A stretch of 64,000 nucleotides of DNA from Eublepharis macularius (lineage: Eukaryota > Chordata > Lepidosauria > Squamata > Eublepharidae). A program made the position numbers and the translations under genes. This document shows, piece after piece, positions 31,601 to 45,200 of the stretch; the stretch's first letter is position 1, and each line of letters opens with the position of its first letter. The notes beneath the pieces were generated by a model. The model had not been told where the DNA came from, searched no databases, and saw only the letters and a program-made list of their open reading frames with translations. The stretch is taken from positions 13,022,501 through 13,086,500 of the forward strand of contig NC_072798.1 in the NCBI RefSeq assembly GCF_028583425.1. The letters are read 5' to 3'.

Positions 31601-34459
31601 CTAATAGCCACTGATGGACCTCTGCTCCATATATTTGTCCAGTCCCCTCTTGAAGCTGGCAATGCTTGTAGCTGCCACCACCTCCTGTGGCAACGAATTC
31701 CATGTGTTTATCACCCTTTGTGTAAAGTAGTATTTTCTTCTATCTGTTCTAACCCGACTGCTCAATAATTTCATAGAGTGCCCATGAGTTCTTGTATTGT
31801 GAGAAAGGGAGAAAAACACATCTTTCTCTACCTTCTCTAACCCGTGCATTATCTTGTAAACCTCTATCATGTCTCCCCTCAGTCGTCTTTTCTCCAGGCT
31901 AAAGAGCCCCAAGCGCCTCAATCTTTCCTCATAGGGAAAGTGTTCCAACCCTTTAATCATTTTAGTTGCCCTTCTCTGTACTTTTTCCAGTGCTATGATA
32001 TCTTTTTTAAGGTGTGGCGACCAGAACTGTACACAGTACTCCAAATGAGGCCTCACCATCGATTTATACAGAGGCATTATGATACCGGCTGATTTGTTTT
32101 CAATCCCTTTCCTAATAACCCCTAGCATAGCATTAGCTTTTTTTATGGCAGTCGCACACTGTGCTGACGTTTTTAGTGAGTTATCTATCATGACTCCAAG
32201 ATCTCTCTCTTGGTCAGTCTCCGCCAGTTCAGACCCCATCAACTTGTATTTATATTTTGGATTTTTGGTTCCAATGTGCATTACTTTGCACTTGGCTACA
32301 TTGAACCTCATTTGCCACATGGATGCCCACTCTTCTAGCCTCGACAGATCCCTTTGGAGTGCCTCACAATCCTCTCTGGCTTTCACCACCCTGAACAATT
32401 TCGTGTCATCTGCAAATTTAGCCACTTCACTGCTTAATCCCAATTCCAAATCATTAATAAACAAGTTAAAAAGCATTGGACCCAATACCGACCCCTGTGG
32501 CACCCCACTGCTCACCACCCTCCACTGTGAGAAGTGCCCGTTTATACTCACTCTCTGTTTCCTATTAATTAGCCAGTTTTCAATCCACAAGAGGACTTGG
32601 CCCTTTATCCCATAGCTACTGAGCTTACTTAGGAGCCTTTGATGAGGAACTTTGTCAAAAGCTTTCTGGAAGTCAAGATAAACAATATCTATCGGGTCTC
32701 CCTTGTCCACTTGTTTGTTCACTCCCTCAAAGAACTCTAACAGATTGGTGAGACAAGATCTTCCCTTACAGAACCCATGCTGAGTTTTCCTCATCAGCTT
32801 TTGGTCATCAATGTGCCCACTAATTTTATTTTTGATAATAGTTTCCACCAACTTACCCGGTATTGACGTCAGGCTGACTGGCCTGTAATTTCCCGGATCT
32901 CCCCTGGAACCTTTTTTAAAGATGGGGACAACATTAGCTACCTTCCAGTCCTCAGGAACAGATGCAGAGTTTAATGACAGATTACATATTTTTGTGAGGA
33001 GATCTACAAGTTCACACTTGAGTTCTTTCAGAACTCTTGGATGTATGCCATCTGGGCCCGGTGATTTATCAGTTTTTAAATTATCTAGCAGTCGCATAAC
33101 CTCCTCTCTCGTCAGCTCAATGTGACTCAGGTCTTTCAAAACCCCTCCCAAAGTCAGTGCTTCCGGAGTGGGCATGCACTTCTTATCTTCCACAGTGAAG
33201 ACAGAAGCAAAGAACGCATTCAGCTTCTCGGCCATTTCCCTATCACCCTTTAGTAATCCTTTTACGCCTTGGTCATCCAAGGGCCCCACTGCCTCCCTAG
33301 CTGGTTTCCTACTTCTAATATATTTAAAGAATTGTTTATTGTTTTTCTTTATGTTCTTTGCAATATGCTCCTCATATTCCCTTTTTGCCTGTCTGATCAC
33401 AGACTTGCACTTTTTTTGCCACAGCTTATGCTCCTTTTTATCAACCTCACTCCGACTAGTTTTCCACTGCCTAAAAGAATCCTTTTTACCTTTTACAGCT
33501 TCTATTACATTGCTTGTTAACCATGCTGGCCTTTTCCTAAACCTATTTGTGCCTTTCCTAACCAGCGGTATATATTTAATTTGAGCTTCCAGGATTGTAG
33601 CTTTAAATAGTCTCCAAGATTCCCCAAGTGTTTTGACCTTTTTTACTTTCCCTTTCAGTTTCTTCTTCACGTACCCCCTCATCTCAGAAAAGTTACCCCT
33701 TTTGAAGTTAAACATGGCTGTGTTGGTCTTATTTGGCAATTTCCTATTTATACATACGTTGTACTCAATAACATTATGGTCACTGTTCCCAAGTGGTGCA
33801 ATCACATTTACATCTCTCACCAGGTCTTCAGCATTACTGAGGACCAAATCCAGGATCACCTCTCCCCTAGTAGGTTCTGTAACCATCTGTTCCATAGCAC
33901 AGTCATTGAGACAGTCTAGAAACTCACTTTCTCTCCCCCGATTCGAACACCCATTGGCCCAGTCAATGTGTGGGTAGTTAAAATCACCCATTACAACACA
34001 GTTTTTTTGTTTAGCAGCCATCTTTAATCCTGTCATCATTTTATAATCCTCCTCTATTTTCTGATCTGGAGGGCGATAACAAACTCCCACAGTTAAGTTT
34101 CCATTTGGGCCCGTAATTTCAACCCATAGCATTTCCAGAAGCGAATCTAATTCAGTTACCTTCTCAATCTTACTGGAATGTATACCTTCTCTGACATATA
34201 GAGCCACCCCACCACCAACCCTTCCCTCCCTATCCTTCCGATATAATTTATATCCAGGAATCACCGTGTCCCACTGATTTTCCTCATCCCACCAAGTTTC
34301 TGATATGCCCACAATGTCTATGGATTCGCCCAACACTAAACATTCCAGCTCCCCAATTTTACCTCGGACACTTCTAGCATTTGTATATAAACACCTGTAA
34401 CTTCCCCGGCACACTTTGCCTCGAGACGTAGTTAGGTCATCTGCACTGTTTGTCTCCAT
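31601..34459 (-). CDS. CR1 ORF2: AP-like endonuclease plus reverse transcriptase
   Basis: Read from the first in-frame ATG (34459) the frame is about 950 codons without a stop, and it stays open further upstream with no ATG. The N-terminal half is an apurinic-type endonuclease: YTNARSV, ISETWWDE, YRPPDQ, GDFNYPHIDW and NSDHN are all present with their catalytic residues. The RT half has GPDGIHPRVL, NYRPVSLTS, YLDFQKAFDKVPH (motif A), SGVPQGSVLGP (motif B) and the catalytic FADD. A complete core suggests a recent insertion. It lies between the convergent CMAS and sulfotransferase genes. Confidence 0.92.
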   Translation of the reverse strand: METNSADDLTTSRGKVCRGSYRCLYTNARSVRGKIGELECLVLGESIDIVGISETWWDEENQWDTVIPGYKLYRKDREGRVGGGVALYVREGIHSSKIEKVTELDSLLEMLWVEITGPNGNLTVGVCYRPPDQKIEEDYKMMTGLKMAAKQKNCVVMGDFNYPHIDWANGCSNRGRESEFLDCLNDCAMEQMVTEPTRGEVILDLVLSNAEDLVRDVNVIAPLGNSDHNVIEYNVCINRKLPNKTNTAMFNFKRGNFSEMRGYVKKKLKGKVKKVKTLGESWRLFKATILEAQIKYIPLVRKGTNRFRKRPAWLTSNVIEAVKGKKDSFRQWKTSRSEVDKKEHKLWQKKCKSVIRQAKREYEEHIAKNIKKNNKQFFKYIRSRKPAREAVGPLDDQGVKGLLKGDREMAEKLNAFFASVFTVEDKKCMPTPEALTLGGVLKDLSHIELTREEVMRLLDNLKTDKSPGPDGIHPRVLKELKCELVDLLTKICNLSLNSASVPEDWKVANVVPIFKKGSRGDPGNYRPVSLTSIPGKLVETIIKNKISGHIDDQKLMRKTQHGFCKGRSCLTNLLEFFEGVNKQVDKGDPIDIVYLDFQKAFDKVPHQRLLSKLSSYGIKGQVLLWIENWLINRKQRVSINGHFSQWRVVSSGVPQGSVLGPMLFNLFINDLELGLSSEVAKFADDTKLFRVVKAREDCEALQRDLSRLEEWASMWQMRFNVAKCKVMHIGTKNPKYKYKLMGSELAETDQERDLGVMIDNSLKTSAQCATAIKKANAMLGVIRKGIENKSAGIIMPLYKSMVRPHLEYCVQFWSPHLKKDIIALEKVQRRATKMIKGLEHFPYEERLRRLGLFSLEKRRLRGDMIEVYKIMHGLEKVEKDVFFSLSHNTRTHGHSMKLLSSRVRTDRRKYYFTQRVINTWNSLPQEVVAATSIASFKRGLDKYMEQRSISGY

Positions 34460-34578
34460 CTCAGTTGACAACTCTAATCTATCTCCCTGTAGAAGTGTTA
34501 TGCCTAGCCCTTCATCTCTCTGAGATGAACCATCCTGAACCAGAGACACTTTATCTCTTGTCGGCTTTCCCCTAGCAT

Positions 34579-34800
34579 TTAGTTTAAAAACTGCTCTGCC
34601 ACCTTTTTGATTTTAAGTGCCAGCAGCCAGGTTCCTTCTCGGGACAAGTGGAGACCGTCTCTCTTGTACAGCTCCCGCTTGTCCCAAAAAGAATCCCAGT
34701 GCCTAACAAACTTGAACCCTTCCTCCCTACACCATCGTCTCATCCACGCACCCTGGTCTCAGGCCAGGGTCCAAGCATTTAGCAAGGAGTAAGGGGTACA
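34579..34800 (-). CDS. CR1 ORF1 C-terminal fragment (esterase-like)
   Basis: The minus-strand frame reads WMRRWCREEGFKFVRHWDSF, then WDKRELYKRDGLHLSREGTW, ending KKVAEQFLN and TAA at 34581-34579. DGLHLS is the terminal catalytic block of the SGNH/GDSL-type esterase known in CR1 ORF1. The upstream part is cut off near 34800. Confidence 0.75.
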
Positions 34801-36281
34801 ACACTTTACCAGTGAATTTTGGCTTGACCTGCCTACCCATGGCCATGTTGCTTATTTTTGACAGTTCAGAAATACTAAATTATCCATAAGATTGTATGAG
34901 TTGGAATTGGGGGAAAGGGACCCTTACTATAAGTTTGTTTACTGGGTTTAGGGAGATTATGTTTGGATCCTGTCTGAAACTGGGGCCTAGTCTAGTGAAC
35001 TATCTCAGATTGTATGCTTGGACTCCCAGTTCAGGCCCAAGAGGGAATAGCAGCATCCTAAATCAGCCCCGGTGATTGGCTAGCAGTGTGATACCTCTGG
35101 ATAGTGTGGCTGGAGCTGAGGCCGTTGCCATTTCAAAGCTGGGCGAGGAAGCACCCTAACTGCCAAATGTAAAACTGGCCAACTGGGAGTGAACAAGCGA
35201 ACAATAGCAGCCAGGCCTTGCTTTGACACAAATGGCTTTTGAATGGGCTTGTTATCAGCTCTGCAGCCCAGACAGGGCAAAGTAGAAGCGTGGAACACCA
35301 AGATAAGAATGTTGCTCATCGAAATGAGGATTTACATGCATTTAATTTCACTTTGAGCAACATGAACTCCAGATAGCAGAAAGGATAATGAGTTTTTTAT
35401 TTCGAGTACATTGTCGTAATTACTGTGAAGGATAATTTCACAGGACCAAGGCTGCTTTATTTATTAAATAACCAATCATAACCTAGTCATTTGGAGTCAC
35501 TGTTGATCATATATAAAACGTATAAAAATTACAAAGTGCTTTAGAGTTTTCCATTTTCCCATCAGCCCTGTGAGTTTAGTTACTCCTATGCCCCAGAGAT
35601 AGGGGGTGGCTGAAAAACCCTGATTTTGCACAGCCAAAAATGTTGGGCTGTCCCTGTTACTTATAATTATATTATAAATATATTAATTAATCATTACTCA
35701 TACTTATTATAAACCACTACAAAATTGGAATTAACTTACATCCAGACATTTACACAAACACCTGTGTACATAATATGCATGTACTTGCATTAGGGATCCC
35801 GTTGCTCCAGTGGAGGTAAAGGATCCCAGCTCCCAGCCTCTGCCTCCTGCCACCTCTCACCTGGCTGGTGGGGGCAGGCACAAAAACAGGTTGAGAAACC
35901 CCAAGAGAGCGCACTTGTATGCTCCAGTTCTCTTCCACGTCACACCAGAAATAACGAGTTAAGTATTCCCAGCGTCCCCTGTTTTGAGCCCCAGGGAACC
36001 CGACAGCCCTAACTCACATATAATCTTACGTATGAAAAGCTTCAAGTGTTTACAGAGCCGGTGGTAGCCATGAAGAACTTATATCTGCAAAAAGCAAACA
36101 GCGGTCTAAGTCCACCCAACCCATCACCTGTCTTCACACCCTGCTAGATACACATTCCACGTTCCTCATTAGAGGGAATTTTCCTAGCACATAAATTTGG
36201 AAAGCATATGCATTTACAATATTACAGCCGACGCGTTGCATCAGCCTGTCACCAGCCGGTTGAGGTGTACTTTCCCCATTA
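34801..36281. other. Intergenic sequence between CR1 and the sulfotransferase 3' end
   Basis: On the minus strand a possible polyadenylation signal for the sulfotransferase gene is the reverse complement of TTTATTTATT at 35456-35464, about 0.8 kb past the stop codon. The rest is AT-rich and unassigned. Confidence 0.4.
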
Positions 36282-39200
36282 TTATTCATAAACAAGATGT
36301 TTCGCCACTTTGCTGCATTTCATTTTCTTGGCAAACGTCTCTTCGAACACCCGGTCCTGTTTGGAAGTGAAATAGTTTTTCCAGTCACCGACAGCACCTG
36401 AAGAATTAAGAAGGGGAAATGAAGAGCTACAGCTAGCAGGCTGAAGGGGCCATCTGAGCTGAGACGGGTCAAACGAAGAAACTCCAATTCGATATTTTTG
36501 GTAATAAAGTGAAAATAGAAGGAATATCAGTGGGCCATTTTCTAGGAGGCTATCACTTCTGTGTAAGAAAACTATGTGTATAACTTATGGTCATGATCCC
36601 CTGACTCATAACATGAACTAGGATTGCTAACTCCAGATTGGGGGATTTTTGGAGATTGGGGGGGGGGGCGGAAGGTGGGGTGTGGAAAGGGAGGGACCTC
36701 AGCAGGATATAATGCCATAGAGTCCATCCTCCAAAACAGCCTTTTCCCCCAGAGAACTGATTTCTGTAGCTTGGAAATCAGTTGTTATTCTCGGGGATCG
36801 TTACGCCCCAGCTGGACTAACCCTAACAGGTATGTCTTTTTTCCGTTAAATTGCGCATGAATTTCTCACATGGGGCTGCATCTGGCTCTGGTTTACTTAT
36901 TATTTTGCAGGTCATCTTAATTCTTAGAACCAATCCACACAGACGAGAATTGTATGGTACAGCTTTTCTAAGATAGTACCATTTCCCTTTGCAGTTAGGC
37001 AAAGATCTCGTGTTTCAGTGCTCCCCGTGGAGGAGAGGAAACTTCAGAGATCACAGACACACAAGAGTATTTTCTTCCTTAACCAACCTGCCTGCCGGAG
37101 ACTGAAGCTGGTCCTTTCTGCACACAAAGCATATGCGCTATGGAGGAGGAGATAAAGTAACCAAAGACAGGGCTTTCCTGGTGGCACACCACTGTCTCAC
37201 TGTAAGTTCATCGAGTGTCTACTATCTTTTTGAGGTGCCAGAAAAAGATGATTTTCTTTGTCTGCTTTTTAAAATTAAGCTTTGCCTTGGCTATTTTAGC
37301 ACCTGTTCTTATCTGTCATCATTTTAATTGGCGGCTACCGTTTTGTAGATTTCATATTGATTTTGGTCGCTTTGGCCTTTTTCGCTGTTGTGCTGGCGAT
37401 TTTATAGATTGGAAGCTGCGGCTTGGTTACTTTAATCTGAAGATGGTTTGGAATTGCTTTTGCATTACATGAGCCATAAGCTGCCTCGAGCAGTTGTCTT
37501 GAGAGGCAGCCAAGAAATAATCTAAATAAATAAAATGAAGACAAAACCATTCATCGAGGAGTTTGCCTTTTCATTAAGCACAATTCTCTCGGCTTATCTT
37601 TTCCCATACATTTTAGATTCCAAGCGATCCCAGTGGAACAGAAGCTTAAGAAGAATATATAATGGGATGATTTAGACAAAACCTGACCCTGATCTATTCT
37701 GATCGCCAAGCATTTTCACAGCCAGCAATTCCACACCAATCCTGCTGCATGAAGACTGTATATCTGTAGATATCAGGGACCAAATCCAAGAACTTCAATG
37801 GGAAACACATATGCTCTGTGCCTAAATTAAGGTTTCCCATCCCATCTCTTCAAACTTACATACTTCCACAGGGATGTTTTACTTCACCTTAACTTCTGTG
37901 CTACAGCCCTGCTTTGAGGAGCATCCACTGGCCGCCATTTTCTTTGAATTTGCCCCCACTTCACTGCATTCTTTCCCTTATCTAGTTCAGTATGAACTTT
38001 TGGAGAAAATCTTAGTCAAAGCACCTTTGGACACACAGTCTCTATGTGTTACGAAGTACCTAGGGACGCTCAATTGAACTTCATTTCACGTTTCCCCCAC
38101 TCAACTTTCCATGCACTCGCACACACAGTCACCCTTCAATTTGCTTCGCATGAATACATTCACACATTCTATATCAGCTCTTCCTCAACTGCTAAAAGTA
38201 TCCCAATTTCCCCCGCATCCATTCATTGAAATGCAGATCTTGACGCTTTCTCACACCTTAAAGAAATGCAAATTGGCAAGTCAAAATAGCCTGCAGTACT
38301 TGTTCTCACAGAGAAAACAGAGCTGAATTGGCGCTTTGCACTCCAGAATCACGTGCAGATGCGATCACACAAAGGGAGCTCCTGCGAAAGCGGCATTCAC
38401 GTGTGCCAACAGAGTAGAGCCTGCACGTGAATTGAGGACTACACATGCAATCTTGCACTTGAGCATCCCTAGGTACTTAGTAATGTGTAGAGAGACTCAC
38501 ACTGTGGACAGGAAAGTGTGCAATTTTACAGCCCTTGCCTGTACCAGTACCATTTTCCTTGGCTCAGTCCATTATAGCTGTTACCCCCATATGCCACTAG
38601 AGGGCTTTCTGGGCCTTTAAAAAGAATCGATAATTGCCATGTAATTGTAGCGTTAAAATACTATAATGATATGTCAGTTACTCTTTTTTAAAAGCCTGAA
38701 AACATCTTTTGTGGCCTCGGGCAGACTGAGGCAGGGAAAGTTCCCATGTGGGTGCTTCATTGCCATTGCAAATTGCCACAGAAAGATCACAGAAAAATCA
38801 GTACTGTGGAAGTGGCTTCCTAAGCCACCTGCTCGCCTCCTTCTGGTAGACTTCGATGTCTTTGTAGAAAATAAAACACATTAACTATTTAAAAATGGAA
38901 GCCACTTGTAGAAGGAAATGTGTCCGGTCTGTGTTTGGTTCTAAATCAGCGGAGCAACCTTGCCCTGCACCATATGGCCTAGCACTGGAAGATGGGTCAG
39001 TGAGCATGTGTGAAGGGTTAATTCAAGGTCGAGCTACAAGTGACGAATAACACGTTGCCTGGCAAGTGAACAGACTCACATGTATTCCTCCCTGTTCACT
39101 TGCCCTCCACTTGCGCTTGTGATCAAGTGGAGCACAAGTGGAGGGCAAGTGAACAGGGAGGAATACACGTGAGTCTGTTCACTTGCCAGGCAAGTGTCAT

Positions 39201-42200
39201 TTGTCACTTGCAGCTCGACCCTTAGAGCTGAGATGTGAGAGGAAAGGAGGAATGGATCTTGCTGAATCTTCCCCCTTACACAGCTTCTTCCCTGCACTTT
39301 CCTCTTCCTGCTACAGCAAACACAGTTATGGCGGCTCAAGAAAAGTGATGGTTACAAACAAGATGGAGGGGGGAAACGACCCCAAAAAATCCACTAGGGA
39401 CCCCAACCTATTGGTTCACACTACCTATGGTTCATGGACAAAGTTGCACCTATCCGACCTTTCACCTTAGACCTTCAGGGCAATGGCTTACAGACTCCAA
39501 CAGGAAGCCTACTTACTTATCTAGTGGGTGGATACCAAGGTTATTAATACATTTATCATTAAATTCTACATATAAAAACATTTAAATGCTAAACCAAATC
39601 ATTCATTTATTATATTGATAGTTTGTGTACTTGAATATGCTGTTAAATATAGATAGCATTTTTTATGGAGGAGGCCTAAGACTCTTTTGCCTATGGGCCT
39701 GAGTTACTGAGCCAGTTTGGTGTAGTGGTTAAGAGTGCGGGACTCTAATCTGGAGAGTTGGGTTTGATTCCCCACTCCTTCACTTGAAGCCAGCTGGGTG
39801 GCCTTGGGTCAGTCACAGCTCTCTCAGAGCTCTCTCAGCCCCAACCACCTCACAGGGTGTTTTGTTGTGGGGATAATAATGACATACTTTGTAAACCGCT
39901 CTGAGTGGGTGTTAAGTCATCCTGAAGGGCGGTATATAAATCGAATATTATTATTATTACTTGTCTTTGGCCCTGGGTGGGGAAAAGCAGAGGAGAAAGT
40001 TGAGCATTTCTCCCCTCCCATCTGCAACTTCCCTTTTTTGATCTTCCCTGATCCAGATCTCTTGCCAAGTATCAGACTGGGCCTACAGAATAGTCACATA
40101 ATGACACTGTCACACATCCTTCCAGAATGTATGAATCAGCTCTCTGTTTGCAATCAAAGAATTTTGGCAGTGACCTGTGAAGTCTCATTAGCTGGACGCC
40201 CCAACTGACCTTTCCGGAAGATCAGCCTCCGGTTGGACGTGAGCGCACAGACTGTCTGATTCGGATCGTAGTTTTCTTTCTCTGTGTTGGTTTTCATCTC
40301 GCTGAATGAACATTTTGCACAGATTTCATTAATTCCACTCTCGCTGGTGTTGACCCCTAGAAAGCTGCTTACTTGCTTCACCACTTTTGGAAGATCCTGC
40401 AACGTGCGGACAACGGATGACATGATTCATCAATCATCTAATATTCGGCTCAGTCTCCCAGAGAAATGACTGAGGGTGCACAAAACCACCACAGTTGTCG
40501 TTCCTTTCAGTAGGGGTTGGGCACAATGGGTTAGATTTTGCAGATTTGTTTTGCTATCAAGGGATGAATGGTTTTATTTTATTTTATTGCTTTTAGAAGG
40601 AAAAAAGGAATCTTAACATTTACCTTTTTCATGTCTTCGTAGAACAAGAACAGCGTGTTTTTGTCAGTTGTGTATTCCTCCCAACTCAAAATGTGATCGA
40701 ACCATGATCCACAGACAACTGTAAGAAGAGCAAACCAAGATTTGCTTGAACTCTGTGCAGCCTATGGCCCACATTAAACCACTGTTTCAAGACCTGCACA
40801 AAGCTCTCAAAATTAGGCTTACCATTTGCCCACTTAAAGCGGGCAAACCTCTGTGAATTCTATCCGTTGCCTGCCACTGCTCCAAGTGTAGCATTGCCAG
40901 GTCCCTATCCCCTTCCAATGGGAGAGGGGGGGACCTGGCACTTAACTTGTGTCTCTCGCACGCTTGTTTTCGCACATGCACTTCCAGTGCTTACGTGACC
41001 AGGGGTCATTTCATAGAAAAAGAGCTGGAGAAACTCATTAGCATAACTCATTAGCATATGCCACACCTCTTGCCAGCACCGGAGGTGTGTCATTAACATA
41101 ACTGATTTGCATATGCCACACACCCCGACATCACCTATCATGGCTGTTTTGAACCCAATCCTGGCCAGAGCCGAAATTGGGCCCAAAATGGCAAAAAGGA
41201 GCTAAAAATGGCTGAAAAGGGGCCCAAAGTGGTCAGGATTGGGCTGCTGCTGAGCGGAAGAGTGATCCACCACCTGTCAGAGGCCCAATCTGGGCCGTTT
41301 CGGCCCCAATCCAGGCCGAAATGGGCCCCAAATGGCCGAGAGTCAGGTGGGTGGGGCCACCTGTCATGTGACCTCTTTGGGGAACTGCCGGAACTGCGTT
41401 CCTATGCATTCCCCCTCGAAATGAGCCCTGTACGTGACAATGTCACTTCCAGAGGTGGTGTTGTCACACTGGCCAGAGAAGTGCTCCCGTGCTCTGCACG
41501 GGGCTGATTTTTTGAGAATTAGCCCATTTGGGGTCAAAATAAGTCCCAAGCAAGATGTGGAAGCACTCCCATGGCTGGTGTAATGACATCACTTCCAGAA
41601 GTGAATTGGCAGCCAATTTTAAGCCAAAATAACGCCTCCCCCTATGAGGGCCTTCCCTTCCTTGTCGCCCTGGGAATGATGTCATTCCTGGTGCAACAGC
41701 AAAGGCTCTGGAGCTCCCATTCTGCACACCTTTCCCCCTCCCCACCAGCCAGGTAAGAGGCAGCGGAGGGCAGGGACTGGGAGAGGCGGATTCCCTGCCA
41801 TGACCGGGAGACCTGGGAACCTTATTCCCCTTAGCAGGGAGGGGAAATGTGATAGAGTTGTCAACAATTAGTTGGGAAATACTTGGTGAACTGTGAATGG
41901 AGCATGGGAAGTGCAGAGTTTGAGGAATGGAGGGAGCTCATCAGGAATGGGATGCCATAGTCCACCCTCCCAAGATGCCATTTCCTCCAGGGAAACTGAT
42001 CTCCGTAGCCTGGTTATCAGGGCATGAACTGAAATATGAAAAATTAAGCACGAACCAGGCCAGTTCGTGGTTCGCAAACCACGGTTCGTCAGATTCCATT
42101 TCTGACGAACCGCCACGAACTTTTAGGCTGGTTCATTTGGTTTGTTTTTTGGTTCGTCACTGCAGACAGCCTGGTGCCAATCAATCAGTTTCCTAGGAAA

Positions 42201-45200
42201 CAGCTGATGGACTTCCTGCAGACCTTCTGCTGGCCCGGAAGTGACGATTTTCTGACCTGGATGTGACGTTTTCACAAACGAAACCAACCAGTTTGCGAAC
42301 CAGGGGCAGGTTTGTGAAAGTTTGTGGTTTGTGGTTCGTGAAATTTGATGAACCACGAACCACATGGTTCGGTTTTTTCCCGGTTCGTGCCCATCTCTAG
42401 TTGTACTGGGAAAACTTGAGCCCCCACCTGGAGGCTGGCAACCCTAAAATGTGACCTTCCCAAGTAATAGTTTTGAAATATTGGAAAATAGTAAAGAGTC
42501 CAGTAGCACCTTTAAGACTAACCAACTTTATTGTAGCATAAGCTTTTGAGAACCACAGCTCTCTTTGTCAGATGCATCACCATGCATCTGACAAAGAGAG
42601 CTGTGGTTCTCAAAAGCTTATGCTACAATAAAGTTGGTTTCTTAAAGGTGCTACTGGATTCTTTACTATTTTGCAACTACAGACTAACATGGCTAACTCC
42701 TCTGGAAATACTGGATGGCACAGATGTGGCTAGGAACAGCAGGCCTTAGCCATGGGTGGAGCCCAACCCACCAAGTGGTGTCAAGGGGTGGAATTAAATG
42801 GCAAACAAGCAGTAGAACCCATATGCTATGAAACACAGAATGAAAGGTTAAAGGACAAATTAATAGAAAATGCTGCTCTATCATAAAGGTGTGCAGCACT
42901 TTCTCGCTCTATTTCTCTACACACACCCTTCTCATTCTGGCTGACAAGGTATCAGGAGGGAAAGGGAGAGAGAAAAGGCAAGCGTTCACAGTGCAATGTT
43001 TTTGAAGCATAGAAAAGCCTGGGCTGAAAATGAAACTTAAAATCGGCTGCAAACCTAGAGCAGTAAAGGGCTTAAAGGCACAGCTCCACACATTCCGTCA
43101 CTTTAAAAGGCACTAAACCATTAAACAACACATTATTATATGGGGCGGGGGGAACCCTCATCCAGCAACCAGCCAGAGAGAAGAAAAAAACAGTCCCACT
43201 AGTGGAAAACTGGCCAGTTGGCAACTCTGTTCCAAGCTGTGATGGTTCTTTGAATAAGACTACTGAGGTCTGTCCTGGCAATTAGCTCTTATAGATCTAC
43301 AGACATTTAAAAAAATCCTTTGCCATTCTTTTGACTTTCATCGGGTGACGCTTTAGGCCAAACCCATAATTTCTAAACAATATTCAGAAAGATCAAGATG
43401 GGTAGCCATGTTAGTCTGTCTGTAGCAGTGGAACAGAGCAAGAGTCCAGTAGCACCTATAAGACTAGGTTTGCCAACCTCCAGGTAGTGGCTGGAGATCT
43501 CCTGGAATTATAACTGGTCTCCAGGCCACAGAGATCAGTTCACCTGGAGAAAATGACTACTTTGGGGGGTGGACTCTGGAATTATGCCATGCCAAGGTCT
43601 TTTCCCTCCCCAAACCCCACTTTCTCCAGATTTCTCCAGGTTTCACCCCCACCCCCACCCCCAGATCTCCAGAAATTTCCCAACTTGGTGCTGGCAACCC
43701 TATATAAGACTAACAAAATTAGTGGTAGGGTATGAGCTTTCGTGAGCTACAGCTCACTCCTTTAGAGACAGACACTTATTCAGAAAGTAATTGTGTAATT
43801 GCCTGGATATTTTAAGTTTATATTGTTGCCAAATAATTATGCTTTTAGGACTGATCAATTTTATAAGTAAATTTCTAAAGGTGGTAATTTGTTGAAATAT
43901 GTACCTTTAAAATATTTATTTTAAAATGGCATGTGTCTCGCTGATGTGCAATCGTGTAATTTTGAATTGATTTCAAGAATGTGATGGCCTCTGGCTAATA
44001 AACTTTGTTGTTGTTGTTGTTGTTGTTGTTGTAATTGTGGACAAGCATGGTGCTGTACCAATGTCTTTGGCACAAACTCTTCCTGCTTAATCTCCCCACA
44101 ATTGTTCCACCCTTATTTCCTAAGATGTTGCTACATCTTAGAAAATAAGACTAATACTACTATTACTTAGGAAATAAGACTAATACTACTATTTCTTAAG
44201 ATATTACTACACTTATACCAACCTTGGCTACCCCCCAAACTCCCCTTACAGCCCATGAGGTTGGGAAGAGCAACCTGCATGGCGCCACCTCTCTCTTCCT
44301 TCAGCCCCCCCTTCAACAGGTTCTTTCCTGTGAAATCTGGCAGTCAAAATGTGATCAGTATTTAGACAGTAGGAATTCATAGTGTCCTCACAGTGAGTAA
44401 GCGCTCATTTTGATCCTTGGAGCTTGGAATTGATAGTCCCAATATTTCCACCCCAGGCCATGAGGCAGGAGGTGTTAAGAATGAAGGCTGGGTGAATTCA
44501 TCTACAAGTCTGAGTACTCCATGGATACAGAATTTCCTTGAGGGAAAAGGTTGAAAAGTGTACCTCAGGAAGGAGGGAGGAAGCTTTTGCAAACTCATGA
44601 GGTGTGCAAGTCCTCCTAGCTGTCGTCTCTGACTGGCAGCTGTCCTCTGAAAGTGAAAAGTCGTTTTCTAAACATGGGCTTCTTGACATGCTTTACCATT
44701 GAGTCACAGCCTCTTCCAAATAGAGGAGTGTATCAGAAATGCGAAACACAGAATACGACCACCTAAGGTCAAATGTGATGGCTTTGGCAGTGGTCAAATT
44801 GAAGTAGGTGCTTTCTGAGGTAACCTAGAGCCAATCTGGGCCCCAAATCACGTTTTAGTCTAAATTCAAGAACAAGCTTAAGTAGATCCACTCAGAAAAA
44901 AGTCCAGTTTTATTTGATGTGGCTTACTCCCAGAAAAGCATTCTGAGGATTGAAGCCTTAGTTGTAATGTAACACACTGGAAATTTTTCTAAGATGCCCT
45001 CAGACTTCAGGATAGACTAGGTGAATAATATATGTTAATCAATAAACATGATATCATTTGTAAACCACTCCAGGCGGAAAGAAAGGCATCTTAGGTCACC
45101 TCACAAATGATAACTATTAATTCTTTATGCTATAAAATTGCCAAGTCATTCAGTGATCTCTTGTTTGTGACCATAATTCTGTTTCTGGCTTGGCTGATCT

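Larger units (their letters stand above)
31385..34800 (-). mobile_element. CR1 LINE, 5' truncated, ORF2 uninterrupted
   Basis: On the minus strand the order is: the ORF1 C-terminus with an esterase-type DGLHLSREGT block (about 34800-34579), then ORF2 (endonuclease plus RT), then a short 3' UTR. The 3' end is the standard CR1 end, seen on the plus strand as AAGAACATAAG repeats and GCCATGTTGGATCAGGCCAG. Only the front of ORF1 is missing. No target duplication is evident, as is usual for CR1. Confidence 0.92.

Noticed and set aside
32079-33977. Several plus-strand open frames of 80-180 codons
   Set aside because: All lie antisense to the uninterrupted CR1 ORF2.
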